A stretch of DNA of 64,000 bases. It comes from Whitmania pigra. Its lineage: Eukaryota > Annelida > Clitellata > Hirudinida > Haemopidae. The translations under genes were made by a program, and so were the position numbers. Numbering within the stretch: position 1 is the stretch's first letter; the number at the start of each line of letters is the position of its first letter. This document shows positions 38,401-51,666 of this stretch, piece after piece. Below the pieces are notes generated by a model. The model had not been told where the DNA came from. It searched no databases and was given only the letters and a program-made list of their open reading frames with translations. The stretch covers positions 5,823,501 through 5,887,500 of the forward strand of contig JAJTWR010000266.1 in assembly GCA_021613335.1 (NCBI GenBank), read 5' to 3'.

Positions 38401-39960
38401 ACAGTGGAACGCACTAATCTTGACCTCGGTTAACTCGCTAACCTTATTAAGTCGACGCTTTTGAAATGGAACCGCCAAATTCCCTCTTTATCTAATCATT
38501 TTATAATATGTTGTGTCGATACTTTTATGTCGTCGAAACCTGATATATCAACAAGGGTTAAATTTGCCATTTTACATCAGTTGGTACGATTCCTTAAATT
38601 GCCGATTTTGAAGTGGAACCGCCAAAATAGCTGTTGTAGCATTTTCTTTTCGATTATGGGGATTCTTCTTTTTTGCTGATTTTGTTTGATGTTTTAACAC
38701 GCTATTCTAGCTATTTTGTTTAATTTTTTCTAAAAATGATTGGAAGTGTTAAGAGAAAACTGAAAAAATTACCAAATAGTAGAGAAAAAGTATGAAATTT
38801 TACTGTAGCTAGAAAAAGGGACAAGACCCAGCATGGCATTCCGGTAAATAGGATTTACGGATGGAAAAAGAAGGCCGACGTGATAAACGTACAAAAAGTA
38901 TGTATTTGATCCAACCAGAAAAAACATAGAGATAAAGTTTCACAAATTCGCGAACAACAAAACTTCCCGTCAATGGTTCCTTGCTCATGGAGAAATCGGT
39001 CAACAGGTCAACAGGAGCAAGTGGATTCATGACTTGAGTGTCAAAAGCGCAGAATTTTGGATAAGAATCTGAACATTTTTAACGCTGAGGAGTAATTATT
39101 TTTAGTAAAGATTTTAAACTAAGGAGTTTCGGAAATGCCTTTAAAACAGGAGTCTTGTCACGGTGAAAAAACAGTGATAGTTTCTGCTAACATGGAATGA
39201 AAATATTCCTTTCTACATTATAGGATGGTCCAGGAATCCAAAATGCTTTAAACAGACTCTCCCATGCGATTATGATGGCCAGCCTGGATCACACGAGATC
39301 TATTGAGTGCATGGGGACAGAAGGGGGAAAAAAAGAAGGTGGACAGTGTAAAGCACATCCACATCCTGTTCCTGTTATCAAGGCCATTAAGACCAATGGA
39401 CCCAGTTCTTAAAGTGAACTACAGGAAAATGTTGATGCTCCATCAGGAAAAGAAGGCGCAATAGATGCAATGAACGTTTTGAGATCAGCTTGGAGTGACG
39501 TGAAAAAAAGACACAATTTTGAACTGCTGGAGGCACTGCATCATGCAGGATATTTCCGATGGTGAGTTTCAGGTACATTGCTCTGCATCTGCAGAATTGG
39601 GAGAAAAATCAAGCCTTGCATATGCTATCTTGGAAAAGGAGGCACTGGAGTTAGCCATCACTGTCCAAAAATTCCAAAATTAAACAGATATTGACATTGA
39701 CATCGCTACTGAAGGCATGATCACAGATGAACCCATTGTATCAAGGGTGAAGTCAGCACAGGCAATCATATCTGCATGCGGCAATAACAAGATGAAGAAG
39801 AGGCAGACGAAGATTTGGAACCTCTGACGGTGAGATGGTAGAAATGCTATAGAAAATGCGACGGTTTAGTTTTTTTGTAGGAGATGAAAACATTTTGGAC
39901 AACATCAATAACAGTGAAGCATTTGATTCCAGCTGATACTGTTATTTTATTGTTTAAAAA
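38401..39960 (+). mobile_element. Tigger/pogo-like transposon, decayed
   Basis: The left end, CAGTGGAACGCACTAATCTT followed by GACCTCGGTTAACTCGC, is the typical Tigger terminus. Plus frames from 38737 give MIGSVKRKLKKL, then GIPVNRIYGWKKKADVINVQ (CENP-B-type helix-turn-helix) and broken DDE-like pieces to 39,930. Stops are frequent. No matching right terminus was found, so the right border is approximate. Confidence 0.6.
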
Positions 39961-40189
39961 TGTCTGTAGGTGTAAGAGTAAAAAAATATGAAATCACATA
40001 CACAAATGATGTATTTGAAGTTGTGTAAACAAAACCATTAAAGAATGGAAGTTTATTAGTATGGAATATTGGAGCGATTGCCTTCAGTAGGATCTACATT
40101 GAAAGAACGAATAAAGAAGGAAAAATTGTACTCAACAGCTATTATTACAATCTTGTTTTATGAACCCGCCAAATGATTACTGAAGGACA

Positions 40190-40295
40190 TGAATAAGATT
40201 ATTATTATCATCATCATTAACATCATCACCGTCGTCTCCATCATCATCATCATCATTATCATCATCATCACAAGCATCATGATCATCATGATGCA
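40190..40295. repeat. (ATC)n microsatellite
   Basis: Imperfect ATC/ATT triplets (ATCATCATCATCATTATCAT). The Met/Ile-rich ORFs across it on both strands are artefacts. Confidence 0.92.
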
Positions 40296-40299
40296 ATCT

Positions 40300-42893
40300 G
40301 CAATCCATTTCCCATCAATGCTAACACTAATTATTAGGACATTGCCTTGGGGTGTGCCATTGTCAAGGGTGTGGGAATTGTAAAAAGGGGACCCACATTT
40401 ACCGTGCATTCATTATATGAATCTAGTCGTGCAGTAGAGTTTTCGTGGCACTCAAGATCGGGATAGAGTCCCTGCTTGCGAAGTGCGGGGACAGATTTGC
40501 GTAGCTGCTTAGATCTTGCATACGTCTCAGCTTTACTGAAGTTATCAATCGGGACCCATCAGCAGAAGAGAAATTCCAGCTCTTTCAGAGTGTATATTCA
40601 TGCTATTGACCGTTCTCCAAAGAGTGCCCAGGTCCGTTGACTTGTTGAAACTGCCTGAAAATCTTAGCCAGCAATTTCCCTTGACATTTTGGACAATTAA
40701 TTACGCACGCTCTTTTAATTTAAATAATCATATATGAGATTATGATAATGTTAGAAAATTTTCTGATTTTTGTATTGTAACAAATTTTATTTTCAACATA
40801 AAAAAAACCTAAAGTAATATATTTTCCAGTCGTAATATTTTGGAATTCTTATAATGACTTGGAATGTTCGGCATTACAAACACTAGGTTAGTTTCAAAAA
40901 TTTTAATATATGTTGTAGTCCTGATAGGGGTTGCCAATAAGATTTTTCATCATCATCATCAAATACTACAAAATCAGTGATCACAAATCACCACAAATAG
41001 TTTGAAAATTAGTTTGAGTCTTGTTAACGTTACGTTTCCTATAGCTGTCATATCTGCCAACTATGTCAGATCACTGTGGCTCTTAGCAGGAATTAATTTG
41101 AATGGCAATTGTTTAGCTAACAAGCGAGAGCTCAACTCCCAGCCAAGATTTTTTTGTATCCAGTTTGATCGAAAACATCAACTTCATATACAAAAATGTC
41201 TATCGCTAAAATGATTCGACAATAAATGTCAATATAGGCACAGCTTGAGTTACTTTATCTTGATTTAAAAGCTTGTTATAAGTTCTACAAAACTGTATCT
41301 CGGGTCTTTTACATGTTCTAAGTCTGCTTGTGAGCCAGGAAACATGATTTAAAACATTTAAACATCATTTATCAATAAACAAACACGAACTGCTTGTATC
41401 TAATTCTCTAGTTACGACTGTCTCCATTTTTTGTAATAGCTTAAGTTTAAATTAAATGTACGAAGCTCATTTTGAGAAGAACTGTATAATTTCCTTAAAG
41501 AATATAAATCGTATGTTTTTTTTCACTTTGTTCAAGAATTAAGCGCAAATCTCACAAAAACGTAGTATTGAAGGTTCTTTATTGAAGAAATAAACAAAAA
41601 AAGCTTTTACAAGTTGAAGTATTTTGTGATTGACAGTTATCAAATGGTTCCTCTGAACCTGATGCATTTGAACTCTTGAGTGAGTGTCTTAGTGAAAGAT
41701 CAAAATAGAAGATGATTGAACAGAAGATAACAAAACCATACAAAACAAAATCCTCGATGAAACTCCGCATGCCGAAAATGTCAAAAGAAGTTTCAGAAAG
41801 ACAAATGTCAAAGTAAGAATACATAATCAGGCGGCAAAATCATTTTAAACATTAAAATGTCATTTTTAGAAAGAACCTACTCTGCTTCTCAACCAGGAGC
41901 CAAGAGTTGAGTTATTCAAAAATCCAGTTGACTAAGAAAGAGATTTCTGCAGAGAAGCAAAATGGCTTTAGAAAGCACTATCCCAAAGGCTTCGATTTTA
42001 ACAATTTTAGCCGCACGGTGGTGAAAGTGTCGTTACTCGTCATGTTCTTAACATGATCAAGCACCCTCACCCTTTATATCGAATAAAGGGGATCGACCCC
42101 GACAAATAAAATATATCTGGAAAATTAATGCTAAGGAAGCCTGCTTAATGAGGCCAAATCGTTATAATTTAATATACTCTGATATGCATATTGCCGAAAT
42201 CTCGATGCATGTTTTGTTTTGCAATCCTATTAACAAATTTATTGAAGGTAATTTGATCGAATTTTATAAATTCATTCCTTATTGGAAATAGTCTTGAATT
42301 CAGCATTTGGCACTGTGAGAAGTACAATAAGTAAAATACAAATTTATAGAAGGAAATTTGATCGAATTCTATGAATGTATTCCATTAAAATAATCTTGGA
42401 ATTCTTTTCATCATTTGGCATTGTGAGAAGTATATAAAATTCCGGTGCAGACCACAAATGCCTGATGAACATTTGAATACTTTGAACCGGAGTTGGATAG
42501 ATTTAATTAGAATAGACAAGTTTCAAGTTTCTCACATTAACTAACGTAAAACTATGTTACTTTTTATTGATATCTTATTGCAATACTGTGCTGCATCAGA
42601 ACTCAGCAAAAGTCTGTTTACTGCGTCATAGCCGAGATTATAGAAGTCAGCAGTAGCATGGCTTTGGTTAACAAACTTTGAAGACTCCTGATCTGTCGGT
42701 CAAGGAGGAGAAGAGTTTTTTTTTTTTATTATATTCTCGGGTAAATCTTTAAACAAGAACACTAACGATCATTATTGACATCAACGAGAACAAAATTATC
42801 TCAGAGATATGCTAATGAAACACCATGCTTATGAAATTATAATCTAATTATATTACAACATGACAAATAGTAAATTATAAACTTTCTAAAAAG
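40300..42893. other. No recognisable gene
   Basis: AT-rich DNA with short ORFs only. It may be an intron or the upstream region of the TSP1 gene. I could not find earlier in-phase TSP1 exons here. Confidence 0.5.
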
Positions 42894-45722
42894 AAAATGA
42901 ATCTAGATGGACATCCTGGAGTGCTTGTACTGCTTCTTGTGGTCAAGGTATTAAGACGAGATTTTTATTGTGTTCCAACTCACCAGGATGTAGGACTGTT
43001 GAACAAAATGAATCATGTTACCAAATGCCTTGCAAAAATTTTTTAAAAGGTGCTTGTTTGTTTAATAAAAAAAATTGATATAAATCAAATATTTACATTC
43101 ACAGTATGGAGTAAATGGTCAAAATGTAGCCAGAGTTGTGGAGAAGGAATAAAAATAAAGTTTAGAATTTGCAATAATGAAATCGAATGCAAACAAGAAC
43201 AGAAAGTCGAAACGTGCTTGAACAGACAATGCGGAAAAGGTATTTTTTTCACACAAAAAAGTCAGAAAAAATGTTGAAATTATCATTCTTGGTCTGCACC
43301 TGGCACGAATCTTCACAATAAACCTATTTGACTAATACCTCGGCACAGTTTCTTGAGAATAGTGGCAGGAGCCCATCTTATAGTTCCATCTTTCGTTCTT
43401 CTTTGTTAGACGATACAATGGTTCTTCAATGGTTGCTAATCCTTGAAAAAACGTCTGATAAAATTGAACTGATCCAAGAAACGATTTTATTGGGACTTTT
43501 ATTGGCATTGCAGCAAAGGCCAATAACAGTAAACTCGCAGCTCGTATTTCAGAGATGCCCAATGGCAAAAGATCTTATGTGGAAATTAGGAGGAATCAAT
43601 ATTTCAGCAAAATCGCCTGCAATTAAAATTTATCATTAAAGACCTCAATTCAGAAGTGCTCTGACAACATAGAAGACTATTTTTACAAACGAGATTACAT
43701 TTTGCAAGTCAGACCTCGCTTATTTTTAAGAAATCATAGATTTATTACTAAGCGATTTATTTGGAAGACATTCTAGTTTGTGGAAATTCAGCTGATGAAA
43801 ATATTCAATCCGAAGAAAAAAAATCTTGCCCTACGAATCAGTTGAATATTTCCAATCATTTCGCATTTAAGAATTGGTCCAGGATCAAAGAGGACCAATT
43901 CTAATGATAAATTCTAATTGCAGGCGATTTTGCTGAAATATTGATTCCTCCTAATTTCCACATAAGATCTTTTGCCATTGGGCATCTCTGAAATACGAGC
44001 TGCGAGTTTACTGTTATTGGATAATCTCAGTGAAATCTTTGAATTCGAAGTTCTTATCCTAACTGGGGCAAATGGAGTTCCCCATTCATTGTTTTCCAGA
44101 TCGTCTCACCCCCACTTCCAAAGCTTCATTTATATCCTCTAACAGTGGCAAATATCATCTTGCGAGGTTTTTTGGGAATGTGAGTTCTATCTAGCTTTGA
44201 TGTCTAACTCTAAATTCTTTAAATATCTGTGTCCTGGCTCAAATACTACTGAAATACAGAGCAGAGTTTCTTACATTCTTGTCAGTAATTAATTGAACCA
44301 AATGTCACTATTTAGCTTTAGCGCATGAGGCTAAGAAATCAAAACAAAAACATCTCATTTATCAATCAAAATAATATACGTTTTCATAAATAGTTCTTAA
44401 TAATTTTGTCTAACCCACCCCAAAAATGTCTGTCAGACTTTACAGTAAGCGGTTGTTCCACAGATGGTACCTATTGACAATCTGCTTTCATTCATCACCA
44501 CAATGTGCAATTCTCAAACCTGTGGTTATAGGCAGCAAAGTGCTGTGGGAGATTTGGAAAAAATAATATAGGAGATTCCAATCTATAGGTTGACATCTGC
44601 TGAACCCCACTGACTGTATCTGATTTTTTTTCCATAAATACTCTAATTAAAACATTTTCTAACACTTTTGTTAACTCTTATTAATAAATAAATAATACTA
44701 TTATTTACATTTACTCAGATTTTGATCATTATGAAGAGCATGAATGGGGAGCATGGTCTTTATGTAGTGTTACTTGTGGCCAGGGAATTTCAAGCAGAAA
44801 GTCGCTTTGTTTTGGTCAACCAAGATGTGCGAATGTTATCCAATCTCAGCCTTGTTATATGTTACCTTGTGTCAGTGTAGACAAATCAGGTTAAAGTATT
44901 AGTGCATTAGTTCAAATATATTATTAATTAACCTTCCTGATTAACCCCACCGAGCATAATATTTTTATAAAGGTTGTTAAATGATTCTTATTGCTAAATT
45001 TCTAGGAGCCCCTAATTAGATACCTCCAATTATTATTAGATAATCGCAATTCTGATAAGATGTGGACTTCCTGGTCAGAGTGCACTGCTTCATGCGGGTC
45101 CGGGGAAGAAACAAGAAGGTCAATATGTCTGCATCAGCCAGGATGCATTAGTGTCATTCAAAAAAGATTTTGTTTTCAACAAAATTGCTCAGAGATGTGT
45201 AAGATATTTAAAATAAGTTTATCATGACTTTCACCTTAAATATCGCATTGTAAACCGCAACAAGTAACATGGTTAGCAAGTGGTGTTGCCTCAACATGTA
45301 CATATGCTTCGTAAGTATTTCATGTTTATTAATTTTTTATTAGCTAAAGAACCGCAATGGTCCAAATGCAGTGTCACATGTGGAAGAGGGTTTATGACGC
45401 GATATAGGAATTGCTTAAATGTGGACGACTGCAAGGTAACACTGGAAACCCATTTTTGCGTCATGCCCCCTTGCGAAAGTTTCACAACGACGCTGAAAGG
45501 TAGCTATTATGATTTAGTAATTAGATCATAAATAATAAGCAGTATTTTATAAATATTTTTTTTGTTATCATATCAGCACATTGGGCTCCTTGGTCACAGT
45601 GTAGTTTTTCATGTGGCGGTGGTGCAAAGGCTCGTTTTAGGTTGTGCGGATTGAACGATGTAAATTGTAGAAACGAACACGAAACTTCAAGTTGCAATAA
45701 TCAACCGTGCTTTTACGGTTAA
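42894..45722 (+). CDS. Thrombospondin type-1 repeat protein, six TSP1 exons (partial gene)
   Basis: TSP1 repeats are extracellular adhesion modules; this is a secreted or cell-surface protein. Exons: 42894-43049, 43105-43239, 44719-44889, 45040-45198, 45344-45499 and 45577-45717 or to the stop at 45722. Each encodes one repeat with WxxW(S)xC, S/T-CGxG and the six Cys: WTSWSACTASCGQG, WSKWSKCSQSCGEG, WGAWSLCSVTCGQG, WTSWSECTASCGSG, PQWSKCSVTCGRG, WAPWSQCSFSCGGG. All exons begin and end in phase 1, typical of shuffled modules. Repeat 5 lacks the first Trp. Neither signal peptide nor membrane segment lies in the window. The last exon may end the protein (CFYG-stop) or use a weak GTTAAT donor. 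The orthologue is not identifiable. Confidence 0.82.
43320..43640 (-). mobile_element. Gypsy RT connection fragment in a TSP1 intron
   Basis: Minus frame 43332-43568: IKSFLGSVQFYQTFFQGLAT, then EEPLYRLTKKNERW, the segment after RT motif E in Gypsy elements. It lies in the 1.5-kb intron between TSP1 exons 2 and 3, antisense to the gene. The right part is one arm of an inverted duplication. Confidence 0.7.
43519..44022. repeat. Near-perfect inverted repeat, arms of about 119 bp with a 265-bp loop
   Basis: 43519-43638 (CCAATAACAGTAAACTCGCA...) recurs as reverse complement at about 43904-44022 with about one mismatch. Both arms contain the same Gypsy-derived sequence. It would form a strong intronic hairpin in the TSP1 transcript. 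Confidence 0.85.
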
Positions 45723-48600
45723 TATCAGTTTTAACTGGTTTAATAATTTTGCAAGCCCACCCGTGAAAAATAATTTAAATAACTATAGCAATATTTTGAA
45801 GGACTGTATAATAACAGGCATGTCATACACACGTGCGGCCCGCACAAAATTTATCATAGATGTGTCATTTAATAGCTAAAATTGCAAATATAAACGATAA
45901 AATCAACAAATGTAAAAGGTAAAATTCAACAATCAAAATTTAATTTAATAACAAAATAACAAAAATTTGATTTACTAGGGTTTATCTTGCATTCTAAGAA
46001 TTTTAATAATTTATTAAGCCACTGGACAAAACACTAAGCTTTTTTCTGGTAGGCCTGCCGGCACACTGACATTATCTTTTGCTTCTTACGTGACATACCT
46101 GGTGTAATATAGTTAAATCTATTTGTTTGATACAGTTTAAGACCATTAGTTTTATTGTTAAAAATATATTTAATATAAACAGTAAAAACTGCCATCGCAG
46201 ATATTTAGATATATATAGATATCTGTAAACATTTTTTTCGATAACGGATTTTTGTAATTGACTTACACCCTTAATGAGAATGTTTGTCAGTATCCCTGTA
46301 TGTCACAGATTTAGGGGTTGACCAAATATCAGCTGTTGTGCAAAAGGTTTCATCTTTTCATATCCTGCATTAGTAAGAGTCATGACATGACAGTAGCTAA
46401 AGGTTACAATCTTGTAACAAGTTCAATAAATTCGGCTTGTTGAAACGTGCAATCCTTTAAAAACGTAATTAGTCATAAGTTTGAGGACTTACGTTTGCGA
46501 TACAGTGTCAACAGTGAAAAAGATTGGTCTGCTTTAGGCGAGGTCCTGGATGAGTGTTTAGTTGCAATCTGACCAAGCAATGCAGGAATTGATTTGCAGA
46601 TTTTTATGCAGTAACGAGAGGCGGGAGGAAATAAAATGTTTGTGTTAATGAATAATAATGCTCATACTTAATTGCTATTAAATTAGTTTACAACTATTCA
46701 AGGCAAGAACTCTCACTAGATGACCAGACCATATCATTGAAAAAATAAAATTGCAAAAATGAAAATAAGAGTGAATGTGCTTCTTCAAACGATTTGGTAG
46801 ATTAGAAAATTGGTAATTGTGTTAGTTTTATTGAGTACGTATGAACAGCTATATTCCATCCCTTTCCAAATAAAAATGGGTTCCAAACAATTATATTATA
46901 ATAGTGCCGAGATAATAAGGAACCTTTTCTTGAAACCGAGCTATGTAAGAAGAATACATCTGTATCAAACTAATGCTAATTTTTTTCTTTTGAAGTATTC
47001 AGTTCACCGAATTATCAGATGCAGAAATTCTTCAATACGTGGATGACAAATCTATATATCCGGATTGTTTGTATAAGTATTCCACATTAAAAAAAAACTG
47101 TTTTTGAAATACAACACTGCATTTGCTATTTCCGCGCCGGCTCTTTTCATGCAGGGAAGGAACTTAACAAAAAGAGATCATGCATGTCTGAGGACAATTT
47201 TCAACAACAATTCTTGGCAAACAGTATACTATTGCAAACAGTAAAATGTTGAGAGATCAGTAAATAATATAAATAAATAAATAATATATTAAAATATATC
47301 AAAATTTGCAAGACTGATTATAATTTTAATCGTGCGACTATTCACGATTAATAATATATGGCAACGCAGATTCAAACCCCACTTTGGAGCACCGTCAAAA
47401 TCATCTAGGTATGCAACGTTAATTTTTTGATAAGTTTGATAAGAGGTTTATTTTGAAACGTAGATTTTCTGGTATGAGGTTTCGCTATATAGAGGAGTTT
47501 ATCAGCATTGTCGAAAGTGTGAGCGACTATAGAGTATGATTCTTTGGTTTTCTCAAGAACATTATTGTGAAGATGGACAAAATTTAAACAGCTTTGGAGA
47601 TATTTTAAAACGTGACCTTGACTGACTGGTTGAAACTTGGAAATTATTTAGACAATAATATTTTAAAAATAATTATTTAAATAATTCATAATTGCTACGT
47701 ACAATATAGATTCCAAGCAAATGTTGATGTCGATAGTATGGATGATGAAATTGGGAAAGAGTCCTTGCAAAACTTCAATCCTTACTTTACATCTGCAATA
47801 ATTTCCCTACTAGCAGTTTTTCCTGTACATAAATTTTTGTTTGATTATGGTTTAAGTGGCCCTTTACTTTTTTTTAAATAAGTTTGTAAATATTCAGATA
47901 ATTCTCGAAAAGACTTGGGAACGGTGTTTGTCAGTGCTTTGCTGTTTTTATTTCTTTGTTTATTTATTCCTTTCTGGTAAGTTCTTGCCTAATTACTAAA
48001 TAATTAATGGGTTGATTTACATCAGCATTTTATTGATAAATGTAGCGCTATCATGTTAAATACAGTCAATAAAATTGTACTTATTATTATTGAATTATTA
48101 ATGTTATTATTATTATTAATAATATTATTATCCTTTATTTATTTTTCAGCCAAACAAATATTTAAATTCGATTACATATGAAATAACACAACAAATATTG
48201 AAATTACCCTTCTGGGCCTAAAAGACATAATGCGCAAAGCATCAACATTTAAAAAGACAATCCACACACTAATATAATAAATATCCTCGCCAATCATTTC
48301 CGCTATCTTTTTTGAGTTTTTTTGTGACGCTTCCACGTGAGGTAAAGTGCCACAGAGAGCTGTTGTAGATAAGTTCATTAAGGTGCTTTTTGGGAGAAAC
48401 CGAGGCCTTATAGTAAGAGGAGTACGATTTCGAAGAGATCACTCCTCCCCAGTAGAAGGGAATGCAGTTATAAGAACCTGCGGTTGAGGGAAACCCAAGT
48501 TATGCATATGGACGTCTTTGTCGTCTTATTTTGTCTAAAAAGACATGTCGATACATGTACTCTGTTCTACGACTCCCTATCAGAAACGATGGTGACATCG
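45723..48600. other. No recognisable gene; possible hAT end near 45,817
   Basis: Mostly AT-rich. CAGGCATGTCATACACACGT followed by GCGGCCCGC near 45817-45845 looks like a hAT transposon terminus, but no partner end or transposase was found. Protein-like shreds near 46,450-46,590 are not assignable. Confidence 0.35.
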
Positions 48601-48604
48601 CAGA

Positions 48605-49077
48605 CTATTGAGTGATCTCGCTATTACTGAACGCCACCAGGTCTAGAATTCTGAGATTCCCTTCTACTTTAATTCGAGGCTTAATTTTGGTGATGTAGCA
48701 TTTTTTTGTCAGTTTCTTTTCTAATTGGCGGACAAGGTTGTCGTCCTCTTTTTGAGCAAAAATTTGTCTTAATTTTTCTTTGACTGCGCCATCATTGCAC
48801 CCATACGATTGACTTATGATCGGCAATTTTCTGAGCTGCAATAACTTCCGTACATATGTTGCAATCACTCTTCCTCTTCATTATTCTTCCTCTGCATGTC
48901 CTTTAGTAGGACCGTACATTTGCCGTAAACATTAATGGCGTAGTTCCGAGTGTGCTGCTCCGAAACCAATTCAAATGCTTTGTTCACTTTGATGAATATG
49001 ATGATCGGCATTGCTTTTGCTCTTTTTTTCAATGCATCGTTGTCTTTGAACCTCCCTTTTTTGCTTATTTCCTTCAC
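48605..49077 (-). other. Two adjoining lysine-rich ORFs of unknown nature
   Basis: Minus frames 48865-49077 (KKGRFKDNDALKKRAKAMPI, ending KNNEEEE) and 48605-48868 (KEKLRQIFAQKEDDNLVRQL). They are protein-like in composition (charged, helical) and directly follow each other, but I see no family, splice border or start context. They may be remains of one gene or transposon ORF, or chance. Confidence 0.25.
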
Positions 49078-49139
49078 GCTTGTATGTTCTCATAAATTGA
49101 CGAATCATCATCATCATCCTTTTCTCTCTCAATTCTAGA

Positions 49140-50330
49140 TTCTGCCTCTAATATTATGATGTTTCATTTGTTGTTTCCAATTGTCTCCAAAATCCATTTT
49201 TCAAATTCCACTTCATTCCAATTTCCTCACTGGAATGAGCGTTTGTCTTTCTGAACACGAACCTTCTTTTTTTCAATGGGCTGCGGGAGACCGCTACATT
49301 TTTCAAATATATTTCTGCACAACTGGATATGGTTCTGAAATCACGTCTGATATTATCATATTGGAATGTAGTTTGCAGTATTGGGATTAGTTCCTAATTT
49401 TGGGTATCCATAGTGAGAACCAAATAAACGCTGTTTTTTTTTGTAATCAATCAATCAAATTCTTAATAGATTCCATAATTTTTTGTTTGTAATTTACAGA
49501 GTTGCTTAAAATATTTTGATAATGACTTTAGTCTAGTTTCAAGTTTTGTTACATTGCGTATGAGTTCAATTTGTTCCAGTTATTAAAATTATACAGTTAC
49601 ATTCAAAAAATGTATTCAACATGCTCAAGAGTTAATGGATCTAAAACTTATTGCTAATAAAAAAAAATCCTGAAGAAATGAATATATCGAAAAATTAACA
49701 AATATGAACATCAAAGATGTATTCATATGAGAAGAATCAAAGTTCGTGAATGCCATGCTAATCTGCGGATATAATTATTTACATATTTATATTATACAAT
49801 TATTTATATTGAACATATTGATCATATATGCGTTAATTTGATAGTACTGTCGTACCTTTATAAATGAACTAAAATAAATCAAAACGAAATGAAGCTGACA
49901 GATCGAAGAAGTAACAAAGAATGAATAGACAGAATTTTAAAGATATATCAAAACCTATTATTGTGTTGCAACAGTTCGTGAATGCCAGCTAACAATATTA
50001 ACTAGGATTTCTAGATACTAGGGTATTTTTGGAGTAGATCTTATTTTTGAGGAAACACGGTAACATATAGAATGAAGTTCCAATGACACATGTGCCTTCC
50101 TCGCGGTTGTTAGATTTAACAAAAAATACGAACAATCATCTTATTTTGGAGTTGTTGTCAAGTTTTGCCTGTTATATTAAGTAGCTCATAATTTCTGAGG
50201 CATTGGGATTGCAGATGCAACATATTTGGACGGAATGCGATGAAACATTCGAGTTGTAAGAATTAGTACCGATAGATAATTTGCAGACTGGCTTTTAGAT
50301 GTAGTCATTATGTGTTCGTAATCCAGCTCG
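49140..50330. other. No recognisable feature
   Basis: AT-rich DNA with short ORFs only. Confidence 0.5.
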
Positions 50331-50339
50331 CAACGCCTT

Positions 50340-50870
50340 CGGGTGTGAGCACTATATAAATGGCGGATAGATTACGATATACATGCATCTCCCTCTCCTG
50401 TACCGATGAGGTACTTCTTCCTCTGAAAGTCTCATATCTCTTTGGAGGTCGAAGAGTCCAGGTGGGTCTTGATTGTGACTCTGGCTGTTCCATCGGACTG
50501 ACATGCATTTCTTAATTCTCTGGTGTGTCAGGTAGTTCTCCTTCCTCAGATGCTGCTTTCGGTGTCTCACTTGGCAGAAGGAATGGCAAGTCAAATGTGT
50601 CATTTTCATCATCTGTATCTCGCTTTCTCAACCGATTCGCATGTCGATTTTATACTCTATCATCTAGAGTTTCTCCATCTCCTCATTGTTCCATTAGTTG
50701 GAGGTGGATTTCTTCTGCTGGTGTCTAGCAAATACGGGCAAAGAGTGATCCTGTATTCCAAATATTCCAAATATTCCATTTGGAGTTCATCAACCATCCA
50801 GTTCCATGTCCCTGTAGCTTCTGCAGTGACCTTTTAAAGGTGTCGACAAATCATTCCACTTCATTGCAAT
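50340..50870 (-). mobile_element. Gypsy pol C-terminal remnant
   Basis: Minus frames read RDTDDENDTFDLPFLLPSET and PKAASEEGELPDTPEN, then MEQPESQSRPTWTLRPPKRY, like the proline- and acid-rich end of Gypsy polyproteins before the 3' LTR (xxRRSxRxxKxPxRY). Frames are broken and no LTR was identified. Confidence 0.45.
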
Positions 50871-50938
50871 GGGGCTGGTATGGCGGTGATAGCATTTGCT
50901 CTATTGCATTATTCAAACAGTAATACGTAAGGATATCA

Positions 50939-51319
50939 ATGCTGAGTGTTGAGGTCTGCTTTGAATGCATCCACCACGAATGCATCTTCCAGGAAGACAT
51001 GAATCGTATAATCACAGTACTTGAAGGTTGTGCAACTTATTTAGATGATGTGATCGTGACTGGATCTATGCTATTAGAACACAACAACAATGTCAAGAAT
51101 GTGTTTGCACGATTAAAGGATTGTGGATTTTGCTTCAGGATGGAGAAATGGATATTCTTGCTCGAATACGATTTTGTCATAGAGTACAGGCGAAACATTG
51201 GCCAGGCCGATGCTCTATCGGTCTCATCTATTTCAAAGAAGCTGCCTGAGGATGAAGACATTGTTATCGCGATATCATCCGTCACTTGCCAGTCACAAAG
51301 AAGGATATTCGGAGGATGA
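50939..51319 (+). mobile_element. Gypsy RT/RNase H remnant with internal deletion
   Basis: The frame holds IFQEDMNRIITVLEGCATYL with DDVIVTGS (RT catalytic YLDD block), FARLKDCGFCFRMEK, then jumps straight to EYDFVIEYRRNIGQADALS (RNase H to integrase tether). Most of RNase H is deleted in frame. It is opposite in strand to the remnant on its left. Confidence 0.78.
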
Positions 51320-51666
51320 CCGAAGAAGATTCTGAGTTAAAGCTTGTTATGGAAGCTGTCAAGACGAAGGCAAAGTTTCTCCGCTGGATCGACCTTACAT
51401 GCCTTCCATAGTTGTTCTGTTCGCGAAGGTTCACCCTTCACGGGATCAATTGCTGTGATTGAAGCAGCGCTGCGATTCCGAAATGTAAAGATGCTGGATA
51501 CCCAGGAGCTACAAGAATAAATATGCTTGCTTGGCAAGGGAAAGGGACATTGAAGATATTGCATCTCATGTTTAAAATGTTTAGTTTAATATAAATATCT
51601 TAAAATGCTATAATTGGCTTATAGTTTTTTTTTATTGTTACTTGTTTAAAGTGTTTTAAAGTGTAG
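51320..51666. other. Intergenic or intronic; polypyrimidine tract before a possible splice acceptor
   Basis: Ends with a T-rich tract (GTTTTTTTTTATTGTTACTTG near 51,625) and AAAGTGTAG at 51658-51666, a plausible 3' splice site for the following exon. Confidence 0.4.

Noticed and set aside
40158..40409. Met/Ile-rich ORFs on both strands
   Set aside because: Artefact of the ATC/ATT microsatellite.
47380..47400. Possible tRNA TYC arm (GATTCAAACCCC)
   Set aside because: No acceptor or anticodon stem can be folded around it; no tRNA was found in the window by eye.
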